Assembly (NCBI GenBank): GCA_930367215.1
Contig: OV884060.1
Coordinates: 102,262,151 to 102,326,150 of the forward strand
DNA: 64,000 bases
Direction: 5' to 3'
From: Pollenia angustigena
Lineage: Eukaryota > Arthropoda > Insecta > Diptera > Polleniidae
Below are positions 10,066 to 20,677 of this stretch, piece by piece (the stretch's first letter is position 1; every line of letters begins with the position of its first letter). Both the position numbers and the translations under genes were made by a program. Under the pieces are notes generated by a model that worked only from the letters and a program-made list of their open reading frames with translations, made no database searches and was not told where the DNA came from.

Positions 10066-11013
10066 CACAGAAAAAATTATTGCCGAATTATTTTCAAACA
10101 AACGTTTGTTTGAAAATTTTTTGGATTTCTACAAATTTTTTTACTGATTCAATTAATATTTTTGTTTGATTTTTATTTAACCAACGAAATGTTGTTATTG
10201 GTTTCAAGTTTTCACAATTTTGTATGAAATATATAACGCTCCTTAATGTTGTCGTTTTTTTGCATTTTTTTATTTGATCGTAAGCAACACTTCTTTATGT
10301 GAAATATAAGAACTACAACAAAAAACGCATGCAGTATTTTTAGACGCTTGAAAAAAGTACAGCAATAAGAAAAAGATAAAAAGCAATAGCAGGTAATAAA
10401 ATATATCACTCTTTTTAAACAACAGAGAACAACATTATAAGAAACAAAATAAATTTTTGGTTGGTTTCAAAGTTGGTAAAACAAATAAAATCCCGTATTC
10501 AATTTTTTCAAACTGTTACTTAAATACATCAAATACAAAAATAGAATGATGACTAAAAACATATCGAGTCGGTCTGCCGCCGTTTTTGGTTACATTTCTT
10601 CTTCATTAGCAAAGGAAAGGATGCAGCTACAGTGAGTGAAGAAGAAAAACATTGTGTGTATAAATAAGACTTCGTTCAAAAACTATTCCAGCAAAAAAAT
10701 GTGTCTCAAAGACAGCCGGCCGCTCTGCTCTGCTTCATCTTCTCCAACAGTGCTTGTTTGTGTGAACGTCATTGCTTGTGCAAAAACTTTTTTGTTTGAT
10801 TCAGCAAAATTATTTGTTAGACATTTTTATGAATTTCAGTACACTTTTTGTTTGATTCAGTTAAATTATTTGTTTGAAAAAATCGGTGTTTTTTTTCAAT
10901 AAACAAAATGCAAATAAATTGTTTGAATATTTGGTTATAGGACCGATTTCAGACAAAAAATTGTTTGATTCTACAAATTTTTAGTTTGAATTGGAAAAAT
11001 AATTTTTTCTGTG
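10066..11013. mobile_element. 948-bp Tc1/mariner-type MITE inside Jockey ORF2
   Basis: Termini CACAGAAAAAATTATT (10066) and AATAATTTTTTCTGTG (to 11013) are exact inverted repeats flanked by TA. Omitting the element and one TA copy brings the two halves of the RT frame into register across a His-Ile junction, which confirms both borders. The interior has repeated TTTGTTTGATTC motifs and a CAAACAAACGTTTGTTTG palindrome near the left end, but no transposase. Confidence 0.88.
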
Positions 11014-11386
11014 TATATTTCATCTGGAAATATGGTTAAGACAATGGAGGATAATGGTCAATGAGCAAAAATGCGTACATATTACATTCACCTTGCGCCT
11101 GGAATCTTGCCCCCCTATTACAATCAATAATCAAATAATTCCTCAACATTCGCATGTTAAATATACATCTGGATCGGCGATTAACGTGGAAATGCCATAT
11201 AGAGGCAAAACTAACTCAAATGAAACTAAAAGCCATTCAAATTCATTGGCTTATTGGAAGAAATTCTGTCCTTAGTCTCGATTGCAAGCTTCTACTTTAC
11301 AACTCTATCTTAAAGCCTATCTGGTGCTACGGTATTCAGCTATGGGGCACTGCCTCGGCCTCTAATATCGAAAAAATTCAATTTTA

Positions 11387-11692
11387 AATCATGGCGGCCA
11401 CTCTCGCTTAAGAAGAAGAGACACTGCAGAACTTACCCAATTAGATGAGCGATAAACACCTATATAAGTGAACAGAACCCGTGATGAAGAAAATTTTTGT
11501 CTGGCACTGGCAGGACATAAAATAACGTATTAGGTTAAGATTTGATTAATTATTGTTAGTTCATATTATTTATATAAATAAATAATGAGAAAAATAAAAT
11601 CTTATAGGATTGAGTCGGAAATTCCAAAACAAACTTCGTAAGCAGAAAATCAGAAACTGTTTTGTACAGATTCAATTATGTTACTGTGAGCA
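11387..11692 (+). other. Jockey 3' UTR and adjoining sequence
   Basis: Contains the end of ORF2 (partly deleted) and the 3' UTR of the 6.3-11.6 kb element, AT-rich from about 11540 to 11600. Beyond that nothing is recognised up to the minus-strand LINE fragment. Confidence 0.5.
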
Positions 11693-11900
11693 TTATATTG
11701 TGGGTCCCATATTATTGAACTCTATTCCATAGGGTCTCACAAGTCGTGTATAAAGTTGCTTTGTTACATATGGATCGGTGAACTCTTTTGCCCATCTCTT
11801 TATAAACGGGAGTACACCTCTGGCCTTGTAAACAATAGTATGAATATAAGGGATAAAAGTTAAATTAGGATAAAACAAAATTCCCAAATCCGAAAGTTAT
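11693..11900 (-). pseudogene. Fragment of another non-LTR retrotransposon (RT thumb region)
   Basis: The minus strand encodes 'GILFYPNLTFIPYIHTIVYK', 'ARGVLPFIKRWAKEF' and 'DPYVTKQLYTRLVRP', the block downstream of the RT catalytic site in Jockey/I-type LINEs ('KA..vLgFIkRw.kEF.DPYV...LY.sLVRPILEY'). The usual 'ILEYGS' after VRP is altered ('YGIEFNN'). Only about 65 residues remain, with no poly-A or TSD. It is a different family from the Jockey elements upstream because the thumb block differs. Confidence 0.75.
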
Positions 11901-13059
11901 CTACCAGATGCAACTCATGTTTCCCAAAATATATTGAACAGAAAACGGGGGTTTTCGCATACCGTTGAAACCCCAACAACAATTTATACAATAAAAGTTT
12001 ATAAATTAATGCACTAAATTAGTAGCAGTTTGCACGGAAACCATGTTGGTAAATAGAATTATTGTCAATTAATAAAAATTAATGTTAAGTGCGAATGATT
12101 TCTTGTTTTCTAAACGGGAATCCGATAATTTACTTTGGTTCAAAATAAAGTTGTACATAATATAACTTTAAATTGGCGCCTGAAGCCGATTCCTTAATGA
12201 TTCGATTTTGATAGAAAATTCAAACTGGATTATTTAAAAATCCCCTACATGAGTCTTCCGAAACTGATTTGTCACTAGAGCGATTAAAGATGGATTCACA
12301 CGCTCAAAAGGAATCAGGAAATTGTATCACAAATGACTCTTTAAAGTGATTCATCGGTAGGTTACCATTTTCTTCCGACGAGAGTATAATTTATGATCGA
12401 AAATCAGCTTATATTCGGTTATCGTATGTGCTTAAGCAAGCTGGGATTAAATTAATAAATAAATTAAATATTAAGTGTGCGAACACTATTAGATCAAATT
12501 GTTGTACTATCCTCAAAAAACATTGACTAAAATTACTAAAAGCGCACTAAAAGATGGGGGTTTTTAATATTTTTAATTTAAAATTAATATTCTTAAAAAA
12601 AGTTTTATTTAATTTGCTCCGCCTTGGTAAAAAGTAATTTTATTCGGTGTCCTTGTAAAATCTAACAACTATTATTAACTATCTGCGAAAAACATATTTA
12701 ATCAAGAAAATTAAAACAAGGAATGATTTTTTTTCTCCCGATTGAAGGGTACTTTTTAATTACATAATTCCAGAAGTATATTCTTTACAGCAAATTTGCT
12801 TGCAACTGCCCGCATTCGTCATTTTTCACCGAATCTCCATACAAATGTACTCGTGGAATAAAAATGTGAGTTGCTAGTTGCATGAACTTAAAGTTCCAGT
12901 AAATTTAGAGCCATATGAAACTTAGTTAGATCAAATTTCAATAAAATGGCATGATTTGTTTCAATTCAAAGTTACTTTGAGGAGCGGTATTTATATTTGA
13001 GCTATGGTAGCACTGGTTCTCAAATTTCCAACAAACTGGTTCAAAAATTTCCAACCAAA
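11901..13059. other. Unassigned AT-rich sequence
   Basis: No protein motif is recognised. TGGCGCCTGAAGCCG at about 12173, after an AATAAAG-containing stretch, resembles an LTR/primer-binding-site junction, but no matching second LTR or gag/pol was found, so no LTR element is called. Confidence 0.3.
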
Positions 13060-14929
13060 TGAATTCGATTATGAAGTCAGATGTCCCAAAAGTAAAACAG
13101 TTTTTGAGATATTCCAAAATAGCCGTTATTTGTGTTTTTAAAAAAGAAGATGGACTTAAACGCAAATATTTTCAAAAATTTTAATTATATTAGATTATAT
13201 ATTTCTGTTTTTAGTGAAAGATAATAAAATTACTAAAGTAACCATGGGTCCTTTGTGAAGATTAGTCATGAAATGACAGAGTTACACTGGACAAAAGTTC
13301 AAACTTCATAAAAAATTTGATGATTTTGTTAAATTTTGCTCTTTTCAAGCTATTTTTTTTTAAAAACCAATTAAAATCTTAATGTTTTATTGCATGCGAT
13401 ATTAGATTATTTACAATGAACATTTTGCGCCCAACAAGACATAGATTTGTACAAAAATCACAAAGCTACAGAAGATTTAGTAGAGAAACCCACATAGAAA
13501 TTCAATAGTTTTAAGCTATTTTTAATATTTATTGTTTCTAAAAATTTAGCTTTGTATATTTATTTGTTGTGTTTTTCTTTGATTTGATACAAATCGAAAA
13601 GTGGGTGAATTAAATGAATCTTCTGTAAATATGTAATTTTTGCACCGATATGGATCCTATTGGGCACAAAATTTTCGTATTGAAATAGGCTAATGTCGTA
13701 AGTAATAAAACTCAATTTTAGTACATTTTGGTCGCCGTCAAATATATGAGTGGCTGGCGTTCCCAACGTTCACATCTTTTCGATGCGAGAAGTTCCCACT
13801 GAAGTTACAGAACATGGGTACAGGTTTTTAAAGCCAGTTTTTACCGCTCCTAAAAATGTTTTAATTTTGAGCTGTGGCTGTTTATGATTAAGTAAAAATA
13901 TTCTTTTGTTGCCGTATTCATCTAAAAATCTTTAAGAAGTGAAGACTTTTGTGCAAAGGCTAGTTAAAATGAGGTGCATTGATAAATACTAAAAAAATTT
14001 GTATTTATGTCAAATTTTAACGACCTTTTTTCTTTATTGAGCTCGCTATCCTGCTTTAATCTATGTATGTTCTGGAAGCACGTTTGTATGAGCGCAAAGT
14101 AATAAAATAAGTCAATTTTGTTGGTTTTAAAAACTAAATAAAACTCTCGTATGCTTTGAATATTTTTGAGCTCATTATGACAACACCGGATTCTCTAAAA
14201 TTTCTCTGCATACCCGGGCTTTGGCTGGGCGCAAGATTTTCTACTCTATGGAATAACAAACACCGGCTTAACTAACTGAAGCTTCTAAATTTATTAAAAC
14301 ATTAACATAAGTAGATAGAGGTTCTTAAAGGAAGCAATTCAAGCTTTAGACAGACTCAAATGTCCAAAATTCCGTTATGCCTTGTGGAACCGCTAAAGAC
14401 ATTTCCGATGGTATGCAAATATTTAGAATTGTTCTTCACATGTTTTAAAGTTATGATTGCCTAATATTTTGCAAACAAAAGTTTTAAAATATAAACGAGT
14501 AAAAATATAACGGTAACAGACGGACATCGTTCATATATTCGTAGGAATATACATACGAACTTTATAAGGTCTAAGATAAATATTGGTTAAATTACAAACG
14601 CAGTAACACTTAACCATGGGGTATAAGATATAAAAAATTAATAAGGAACTTTTTCTTCAAAAAAATTTTCAACCCCAACCTTAAAAAAAGAAATTTTGCA
14701 CCATTTTTCGAAATGAATAAAATGTTGGTCGAAGACAACTTCTACTTCTGTTTATTTGTAATACAGATACAGATCACCCTGTCAAGATTTAGTGTTGGCA
14801 ATTTCCCATAATTGCTGCCCTCCACCTACGAAAACTTTGTCCCCTTTTAGACAGGCAAAGTTTACTATGCAAAGTCTTGTGTAGTTCTCTTTTAAACTTT
14901 GTTTGGTGTTTAGACACACCGAAACCGTT

Positions 14930-15405
14930 TAATGTCTGAGGGTACGTAGCGCACTTCTTGACCACGCTTGCTCATAATGGTTTTCTGGAAAATATCTCTT
15001 AAAATATTTCAATGGTGTTTTGATGACGATATCTTGCTGACAACCCAATGTTGTAAGAAGTTCGATACTTGGAAACGAATTACTTTTCCATATGTCCCGT
15101 CTAATGCGTTCTTTATATTGGCAAATCGATAATTGATGTGTTGTACCTATCTAGTGATCCTGTGCAGTTTGATTGTTCAATCGCTCTAATTGGCTGGTCA
15201 TTAGTGGACTCAAAAATATCAGTATTATCAATGCCCTCATTGCTTTCTCCTCCTGAATTTAAATCTAAAGGGATCCAGGTTTCGTCAGCAGCATTATCGT
15301 CGTCGCTGAAGTCAGCATCAGATTCGTCTAAAAGCTTTAAAACTGCTTCAACATCATCATCATGTTCAAATCAAAAAAATTCCCTATGAAATTTAACGAT
15401 AACAC
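14930..15405 (-). pseudogene. piggyBac-superfamily transposase N-terminal remnant
   Basis: On the minus strand 15138-15400 encodes an acidic N-terminus ('LLDESDADFSDDDNAADE'), as is common in piggyBac-type transposases. It is followed after frameshifts by 'IKTPLKYFKRYFPENHYEQA' (about 15040-14960), which matches the family's conserved 'tPleyF..fF.....' block at the start of the catalytic region. Downstream sequence (below about 14930) has stops in all frames and the DDD catalytic core is not recognisable. Active members cut and paste at TTAA. The family assignment rests on this one block. Confidence 0.6.
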
Positions 15406-15665
15406 AAACGTGAGCATATAATAAAATGTTGCATTGTGCCTGATCAACACAATTGTGATATCTGAATTTCTTTGCACCCAAAATAATTGTTACTAAGCAA
15501 AAACTTAACGGTAAGCAGCCAAATGGCTTCACACATTCGTTATACAATCATCACAAGCTTGATCAAAAAAAAATTTTTTTTATTATTTAACAAAAACACT
15601 TACCTCTTGGACGCATATCTGCAAGTGTTGAGTGACACAATTAAACTAAGAATATTTTTTTATTA

Positions 15666-16154
15666 CAGTATTTTTCGTTTAGCTGCATTTCACTTAACTG
15701 CATTTTTTGCATATCTGCACAAAATACAAAGCATTGTGTATGATGGCTAAATTTTGTTGGAAAAAAGTGCATATTTTGGATAACACCATTCGATTTTTGG
15801 TCAACAATGTTTATTTTTAATACAAAATATTGTTTTTAAGTGCCTCATAAAAAAAAAATAATGAATCATATCGCTATTTTATGAAAAAGAAAGGCAAAAC
15901 ATTTAAATTGAAAATACAGTTGATCTGGCAGCTATATTCAATATTCAAACTGTCGGTGAAGGTGTCTTTGATTCGGCACAGCTGAATATAGCACTCTAAA
16001 TTGTTTTTAAATGAACTGTTTAATATACATATATTAATATTAAATTTAAAACTGTATTAAAAAAATTTGTTAAAAATAATGAATGCATGAATATTTTGCG
16101 TACCTGCACGAATTTTCGTGCAAACTTGAATGTGCAGCTAAACGAACAATACTG
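15666..16154. mobile_element. pogo-type MITE (489 bp)
   Basis: Ends CAGTATTTTTCGTTTAGCTG (15666) and CAGCTAAACGAACAATACTG (to 16154) are inverted repeats with one mismatch over 20 bp, flanked by TA (15664-15665 and 16155-16156). The terminus closely resembles that of the Drosophila pogo transposon (CAGTATAATTCGCTTAGCTG, from memory). The interior is non-coding. The nested position shows it arrived after the surrounding structure. Confidence 0.88.
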
Positions 16155-17370
16155 TACTGCAATTTTTTTTTACTTTTTGGCATTTTGTTTAGCTAATCAC
16201 ACATCGCACAATGACTGCTTTCAGGTTAATAGACGAACATTTTTTTTTTTCATTTAATTTAATGCATATTAAGGCAGATCTCACAATCGATTAAGGTCTG
16301 AAAGGGGTATGACCGCAAGCGAGTGTATTTGTTGGTGTTCATTTACTGCGATTTTTTTGCAATCGCACAAAGCTGTTCTCTGGTATCCATTTACCCTTTT
16401 CCATTCTAAAACATATTTTCTATACATTATTTTTTTATTATTTTCAAATTCTGCGTATTTATTTCCTTTGCTTTTTTGATTTAATAAAAAGCGAAAAGTG
16501 GGTTAATTCACTAAATCTTCTGAAGCTTTGTCATTTTCGCACCTGCGTCATGTAAGGCGCAAAATCTTCGTATTAAAATAAACTTATGTCCTATTTTATT
16601 AATCATTAAAAATCTTAATTGTTTGGTTTAAAAAAAATTAATTGAAAAGAACAAAATTGCAAAAAATCATCAAATTTTTCATGAAGTTTGAACTTTTGCC
16701 CACTGTTACTCTGTCATTTCCCTAGAGGGAAGCGAACTGACACCAAAGTAGTCCCGTGATAGGTATTTGGTAGTAGAGACCGGTTCTAGTTTTAACACTT
16801 TCTATGAATAAGACCTATCACTTTTACATGGGGTTGTCATTGGAGGGGGTCAATTGACACCATTTGACCAGTCACAAATCTATTCTCAAAGGACATGTTT
16901 AATGACAGTTACTTAAATGTAGTATTATATCAATACGATGTAGTATTATTTCAATAAAATAAGTCCTAGAATTAAATTCAAGAGTCAAATTTTAGAAAGT
17001 CCCAAAAAAATGTATCACACCACCGGTGAAGACTGTACTGTAATTCATTCTTTTTTCTACATTTTTGTTCTTCTTTTTTCTACATTTGGTTCTTCTTTCA
17101 CTGGTCATGAGTTCTTTCTTTTTGTACCTGTTTTATTTTCACAACACCCAGGACTAGTCTGTGGGACCAATTGACACTAATTTCCCGCAGGTTTCTTACA
17201 AACGACAAATTGTTATATAAGTAATTTTATTATCTTTGTAAATTATTTTTGAAGAATTTCGCATTTAAATGGCAACATTCTTCTTAAAAACACAAATTAC
17301 GGTTATTTTGGAATATCTCGAAAACTGTTAGACTTTTGACCATCCTGACATCATATTTACATAAAGATTA

Positions 17371-17858
17371 GGTGTCAGACACATTAGGTCAAAAAACTGT
17401 CACGGCCACACTATCGAGCAAACGAGAATTTGGGCAAAACTGTTGTTCATGTTCGATAGTATGTACATCGCTTAAGTACGTTATTAAAGCAGAACCCTAA
17501 ATTTATCTTTTATGTGTCATCTGTACATTTCTTATTCCCCTTTTGATTAAAACTTATATTGAGATTAAGAGTTATTTAAGAAGTCATAAGAAATGTGTGT
17601 TATCTGTCATGCATGAATATTTATATGCACAATTTAATAGATTAAAATTTTTGCTGATAACTTTCAAGGAATTTGTATTATAACATTTCATTTTAACAAT
17701 TTTTTTACATGTAAATGAAGAAGAAAAACAACTCCCTTTAATGTTACTTACAACTTCTTAGGAAACACACAGACATATCGTCACCTTAAACGCAAAAAGG
17801 CGCAACAGCCTTTTTTATTTTTTTTAATTTTATAGGGACATGTAATTTAGTCTAGTGC
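17371..17858. other. Unassigned AT-rich sequence
   Basis: No repeat or coding feature is recognised between the inverted-repeat structure and the next hAT element. Confidence 0.4.
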
Positions 17859-17919
17859 ATCATAATTAGGGATGCTACGAATACTGATATTGATACCGAT
17901 ACTTCGATACTTTGGATTT

Positions 17920-18274
17920 TTTATAAAGCTTTTTTGTAATAGTTCTATTCCTTCAATTTTTCAGAAATGACTTTATACACTACCAGTTCTATTTGTTAAA
18001 ATAGTTGAGTTAAATACATTCAATTTATAAAGTAACACTATCCAGTGAGACACAAAGAGTGCTGACGAAGGCCGTAACGGGCCAGAAAATGCATTACATT
18101 CTGCTGGTGTCTAATAATTGTAAATTTTTCTGTACATACAATATACCTCATTTCTTTCCAAAGGAAGGCTAAGGTAAAATGTAAAAAGAAAATACAATAT
18201 AATAGTCTGGTAGTGTATAAAGTCATTTCTGAAAAATTGAAGGAATGGAACTATTACAAAAAAAGCTTTATAAA
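17920..18274. mobile_element. Nested MITE with ~67-bp inverted repeats
   Basis: Left arm 17920-17986 (TTTATAAAGCTTTTTTGTAA inward) is the reverse complement of 18207-18274 with very few differences. The central 220 bp is non-coding. It sits wholly inside the hAT element at 17867-19300, so it is younger than that insertion. The borders are ambiguous and no TSD is assigned. Confidence 0.75.
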
Positions 18275-18834
18275 ATACATAACTGGAATTTAGCTCATAG
18301 AATAAATTCGAAAAATGAAAAATGTTGAATATAATATAAAGTAACCTTCGGAAGGAAATAATTCCCAGTTTCTACTAGATATTTTTAGCAAAAAGAATAC
18401 GGGAAATTTTTCTTTTTATAAATAATTTTAAACGTGAAAATTTTCGTTTTTCTTTTTATAGTGTTGTTATTGTTTCTATGCAAACAATTACACTTATTAT
18501 GAAACAATGATAATTTTAAATAAAGTCTATACTTTTGCAAACATTTACTTTGATTTTTAATCAACTCTGCTAATTTAACATTGATATTTTTTTCTGCGTG
18601 TACAATAAATGAATAAGCTGAGATGGAGAATACTTCAGAACCAAAAATTTGGCGACTCATTTAGTCGTCAATTTCAATGAATCAATGACTTGAGACAAAA
18701 ATCTGGAAATTTCAAAGACAATTGGTTGGAAAAACGTATTATTGAGCTACTTAACATGACTCTGCATTCTAAAAGTATTGAAGATACGGTCACCCCTAAA
18801 CTTAGTAAAAGTTCTGATGAAATGAAATGATTTA

Positions 18835-18912
18835 CCTATAATTCAAGAACATGGCGCAGAAAGGTGTTCCGTCGCATCTGAGAGAGTTTTTTCCACCGCA
18901 GGTCTGCTTTAA
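18835..18912 (+). pseudogene. hAT transposase C-terminal dimerisation motif
   Basis: One frame reads 'EHGAERCSVASERVFSTAGL' followed by TAA (18910-18912). 'SxxSERVFSTAG' is the hallmark of the hATC dimerisation domain. The preceding 200 bp are probably transposase-derived too but broken by stops. The catalytic domain is missing. It lies between the element's own TIRs, which confirms the hAT assignment independently of the TSD. Confidence 0.8.
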
Positions 18913-18913
18913 A

Positions 18914-19045
18914 CGGATTTTTTTTTTATTTTCCTAAAAAAATCCCGCGAAGCTCTATGCTTGTCTGCAGGAAAGAAACCAGATTCTCTCGGGAATCGAA
19001 CCCGCAACCCCGGTGCTGATAGACTAGCTCTTACACTTTGTTTGT
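18914..19045 (-). mobile_element. tRNA-like (SINE-type) fragment
   Basis: On the minus strand 'GGGGTTGCGGGTTCGATTCC' contains a perfect pol III B box (GGTTCGATTCC), preceded by an anticodon-loop-like region ('CTAGTCTATCAGCACC'). The fragment ends on that strand in AGGAAAATAAAAAAAAAAT. B box plus A-rich tail fits a tRNA-derived SINE. There is no clear A box and no secure TSD, and the 5' half does not fold as a complete tRNA, so it is not called a tRNA gene. Confidence 0.5.
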
Positions 19046-19373
19046 TTAAAAAGTAACTTAACTTTTGGTAATTTTGCCATGAATTCAATTTCAATACATT
19101 GTTATTAAAATCTTATTAATATCAATATTAATATTTATAGCCTCTTACACAGTATTTGTGTATAATAAGAAAATAAATCTACTTCAGTTTTGCTAATTGT
19201 ACCTTAAATTTAAATTTTATATTCGTATCGGTATCACCGATATTTCCTTTTGAGTATCGCTTTCGTTATCTCCGCAAAAAGGCGTATCGTTTCGTCCCTA
19301 ATCATAATCAATCAATAACTCATTTTGAGAATTTTTATTGTTACGCCCTTTTGCATTTTATGACGATATGTAT

Positions 19374-19748
19374 CAGTGATGGAAAATTCAGTACTATGGT
19401 ACAGTTATCAGTACTTTTTCCTTTCAAAAATACCACGGTACCCCACGTCCGTTTTAGTACCATTTTTGTTATTCTTCCATGTTTAGAAATTTAGCTTTAG
19501 CTTTAAATTTAAATTTAACACCCGACTCCTAATATAACCTTAATGCTAAATATATAAATATGAGACTGGTCCTTATTTGACTTTTTACTCTTTTTTAATG
19601 CAGTACCTTTTAAATGGTTAAATACAGGATTTAAAATACTGCAGTTAAAACCAAAACTGTCGAACAAAAAACAAAAATTTTTGTATAACTTTTCGCTTTT
19701 TTGAGTTGATTTGGGAGCGAATGTTTACATTTAATCTATCCGAAGCAA

Positions 19749-19780
<32 letters not shown>

Positions 19781-20283
19781 GGCTATTGACAAATGAAGTA
19801 GAGGAAGAAATGCAGTTCTTCTACTTTGACTGCAGTTTTTAAAGCTCTGGTTAACTACAACAAGAAAACGATTCAGTAAAAATTTCGAATTAATATTTTT
19901 AATATTGAATCGCCAATTTCGAAGTATTTTTATTTTGGAAATTATAAGAATAATTTTTTTAAATTTTTTGTGGGTACTACGACTCTACAACTCCGACTCC
20001 ACTGTCCGTTTTTCAAAATTGCCCACACAAAATTTATTATTATCAAGAGGTTATGGCAGCACTGCTTGTTGGTATATTTTAATGTTAGATATCATTATCA
20101 GAATTTTGCTGTTAAAATTTAGTCAACTCGGTCTGGTCCATAAATGGCTGAGATATGAGCAAAAAAAAAAAAGTTTATTTTCAAAAAAAAAATAAATGTT
20201 TTAAAAAAGTACCAAAATGTTGAAAATAGTACTATTTTGCTTGGTGGTCAGTACCATATAAATATTTCAATTTTCCATCACTG
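19374..20283. mobile_element. Non-autonomous hAT element (910 bp)
   Basis: Ends CAGTGATGGAAAATT (19374) and AATTTTCCATCACTG (to 20283) are exact 15-bp inverted repeats; the flanks are the exact 8-bp TSD ATATGTAT (19366-19373 and 20284-20291). Subterminal 'AGTACYATNNTAC' motifs recur at both ends. A T-tract of about 30 bp lies at 19750-19780. No transposase is recognised. Confidence 0.93.
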
Positions 20284-20291
20284 ATATGTAT

Positions 20292-20669
20292 GTTTAAATG
20301 TGCAATATTATTTTCCCCCAAATCATACACCATTTTTAAAAGATATCTACCATCGTATATCCAGTCATCATTTTACTCCCATCCAAACCCTCTACAAATT
20401 CAAATAAAATTTGTATTCATAACCAGCTCCATTTAAAATCATAAGTAGAAGTCCCTACCAACTAACCAACATCGAAATGAGAAATAAAGTAAAAACAAAA
20501 TGAAATAAAATAAAACCAACCAAGAAATTAATAACATCACGCGTTTTTTTACTGACTTAGTTCATGTGCCCTCCTCTTAAACCAATTACAGAACCAAAGA
20601 ACCCTCTTTGTTACTTTTCTATTTATTTCTTTGTGTAACTTGAGGTCAAGCGGAAATGGTTTTTCTTAC
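20292..20669. other. Unassigned spacer between two hAT insertions
   Basis: AT-rich, with no coding or repeat feature seen. Confidence 0.4.
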
Positions 20670-20677
20670 ATCACAGT

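Larger units (their letters stand above)
8833..11386 (+). pseudogene. Jockey ORF2, reverse transcriptase part, broken by two insertions
   Basis: After a frameshift the frame reads on from 8833 to 'KKAPGFDMISNKIL' (about 9150-9189), where a 182-bp element is inserted. It resumes at 9385 as 'ELPRIAKKIIVFIFNAIL', has a TGA at 9463-9465 (expected Trp), and continues 'MIPKP...YRPISLLSNMSKLFE' (9484 on). A frameshift near 9718 precedes RT motif A 'FIDVSQAF' (about 9732), motif B 'AGVPQGSILGPLLY' and motif C 'FADD' (in 9789-10064). A 948-bp insertion splits it after a His codon at 10064. The remainder (11014-11386) has a further frameshift near 11155 and ends after 'GIQLWGTASASNIEKI' at TAA 11384-11386, short of the usual C-terminus seen at 1290-1511. 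Confidence 0.88.
6328..11600 (+). mobile_element. Near full-length Jockey-clade retrotransposon carrying two insertions
   Basis: ORF1 (gag) at 6455-7834 is followed by a degraded ORF2 (endonuclease then RT) spread over 7954-11386. ORF2 is interrupted by a 182-bp TIR element (9198-9379) and a 948-bp TA-flanked element (10066-11013). The 5' end is uncertain; it may begin right after the TAAGTA at 6328-6333, or the TTAGGGTGG element may have landed in its 5' UTR. The 3' UTR fades out near 11600 in an AT-rich tail (AAATAAATAATGAGAAAAAT) without a clean poly-A tract. Confidence 0.85.
13060..17370. mobile_element. ~4.3 kb inverted-repeat structure around a dead piggyBac-type transposase
   Basis: Left arm about 13065-13500 recurs as the reverse complement in about 16490-17365. 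For example AAACAGTTTTTGAGATATTCC(AAA) near 13096 pairs with GGAATATCTCGAAAACTG near 17310, and the block around 13285-13330 pairs with 16660-16700. A further inverted copy of part of the left arm sits at about 13575-13720. The right arm is interrupted by about 16735-17190, a separate segment with GGGAA.../...TTTCCC ends. Between the arms lie a piggyBac transposase remnant and a pogo MITE. Outer ends and a TTAA TSD could not be fixed, so arms and transposase may not belong to the same element. Confidence 0.6.
17867..19300 (+). mobile_element. hAT transposon remnant with transposase C-terminus (1434 bp)
   Basis: Ends TAGGGATGCTACGAATAC (17867) and GTATCGTTTCGTCCCTA (to 19300) are imperfect inverted repeats. 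The flanks are the exact 8-bp TSD ATCATAAT (17859-17866 and 19301-19308). The interior keeps the hAT C-terminal dimerisation motif (about 18835-18912), a nested inverted-repeat element (17920-18274) and a tRNA-like SINE fragment (about 18914-19045, minus). It is therefore a decayed, internally deleted autonomous hAT element. Confidence 0.9.

Noticed and set aside
12120..12200. Possible LTR/primer-binding-site junction (AATAAAG then TTGGCGCCTGAAGCC)
   Set aside because: Only the first 7-8 bases resemble a tRNA-derived primer site; no second LTR, polypurine tract or gag/pol was found.
18960..19045. Possible functional tRNA gene (minus strand)
   Set aside because: A B box is present but there is no A box, no acceptor-stem pairing and no cloverleaf; it ends in an A-rich tail, so a SINE fragment is more likely.
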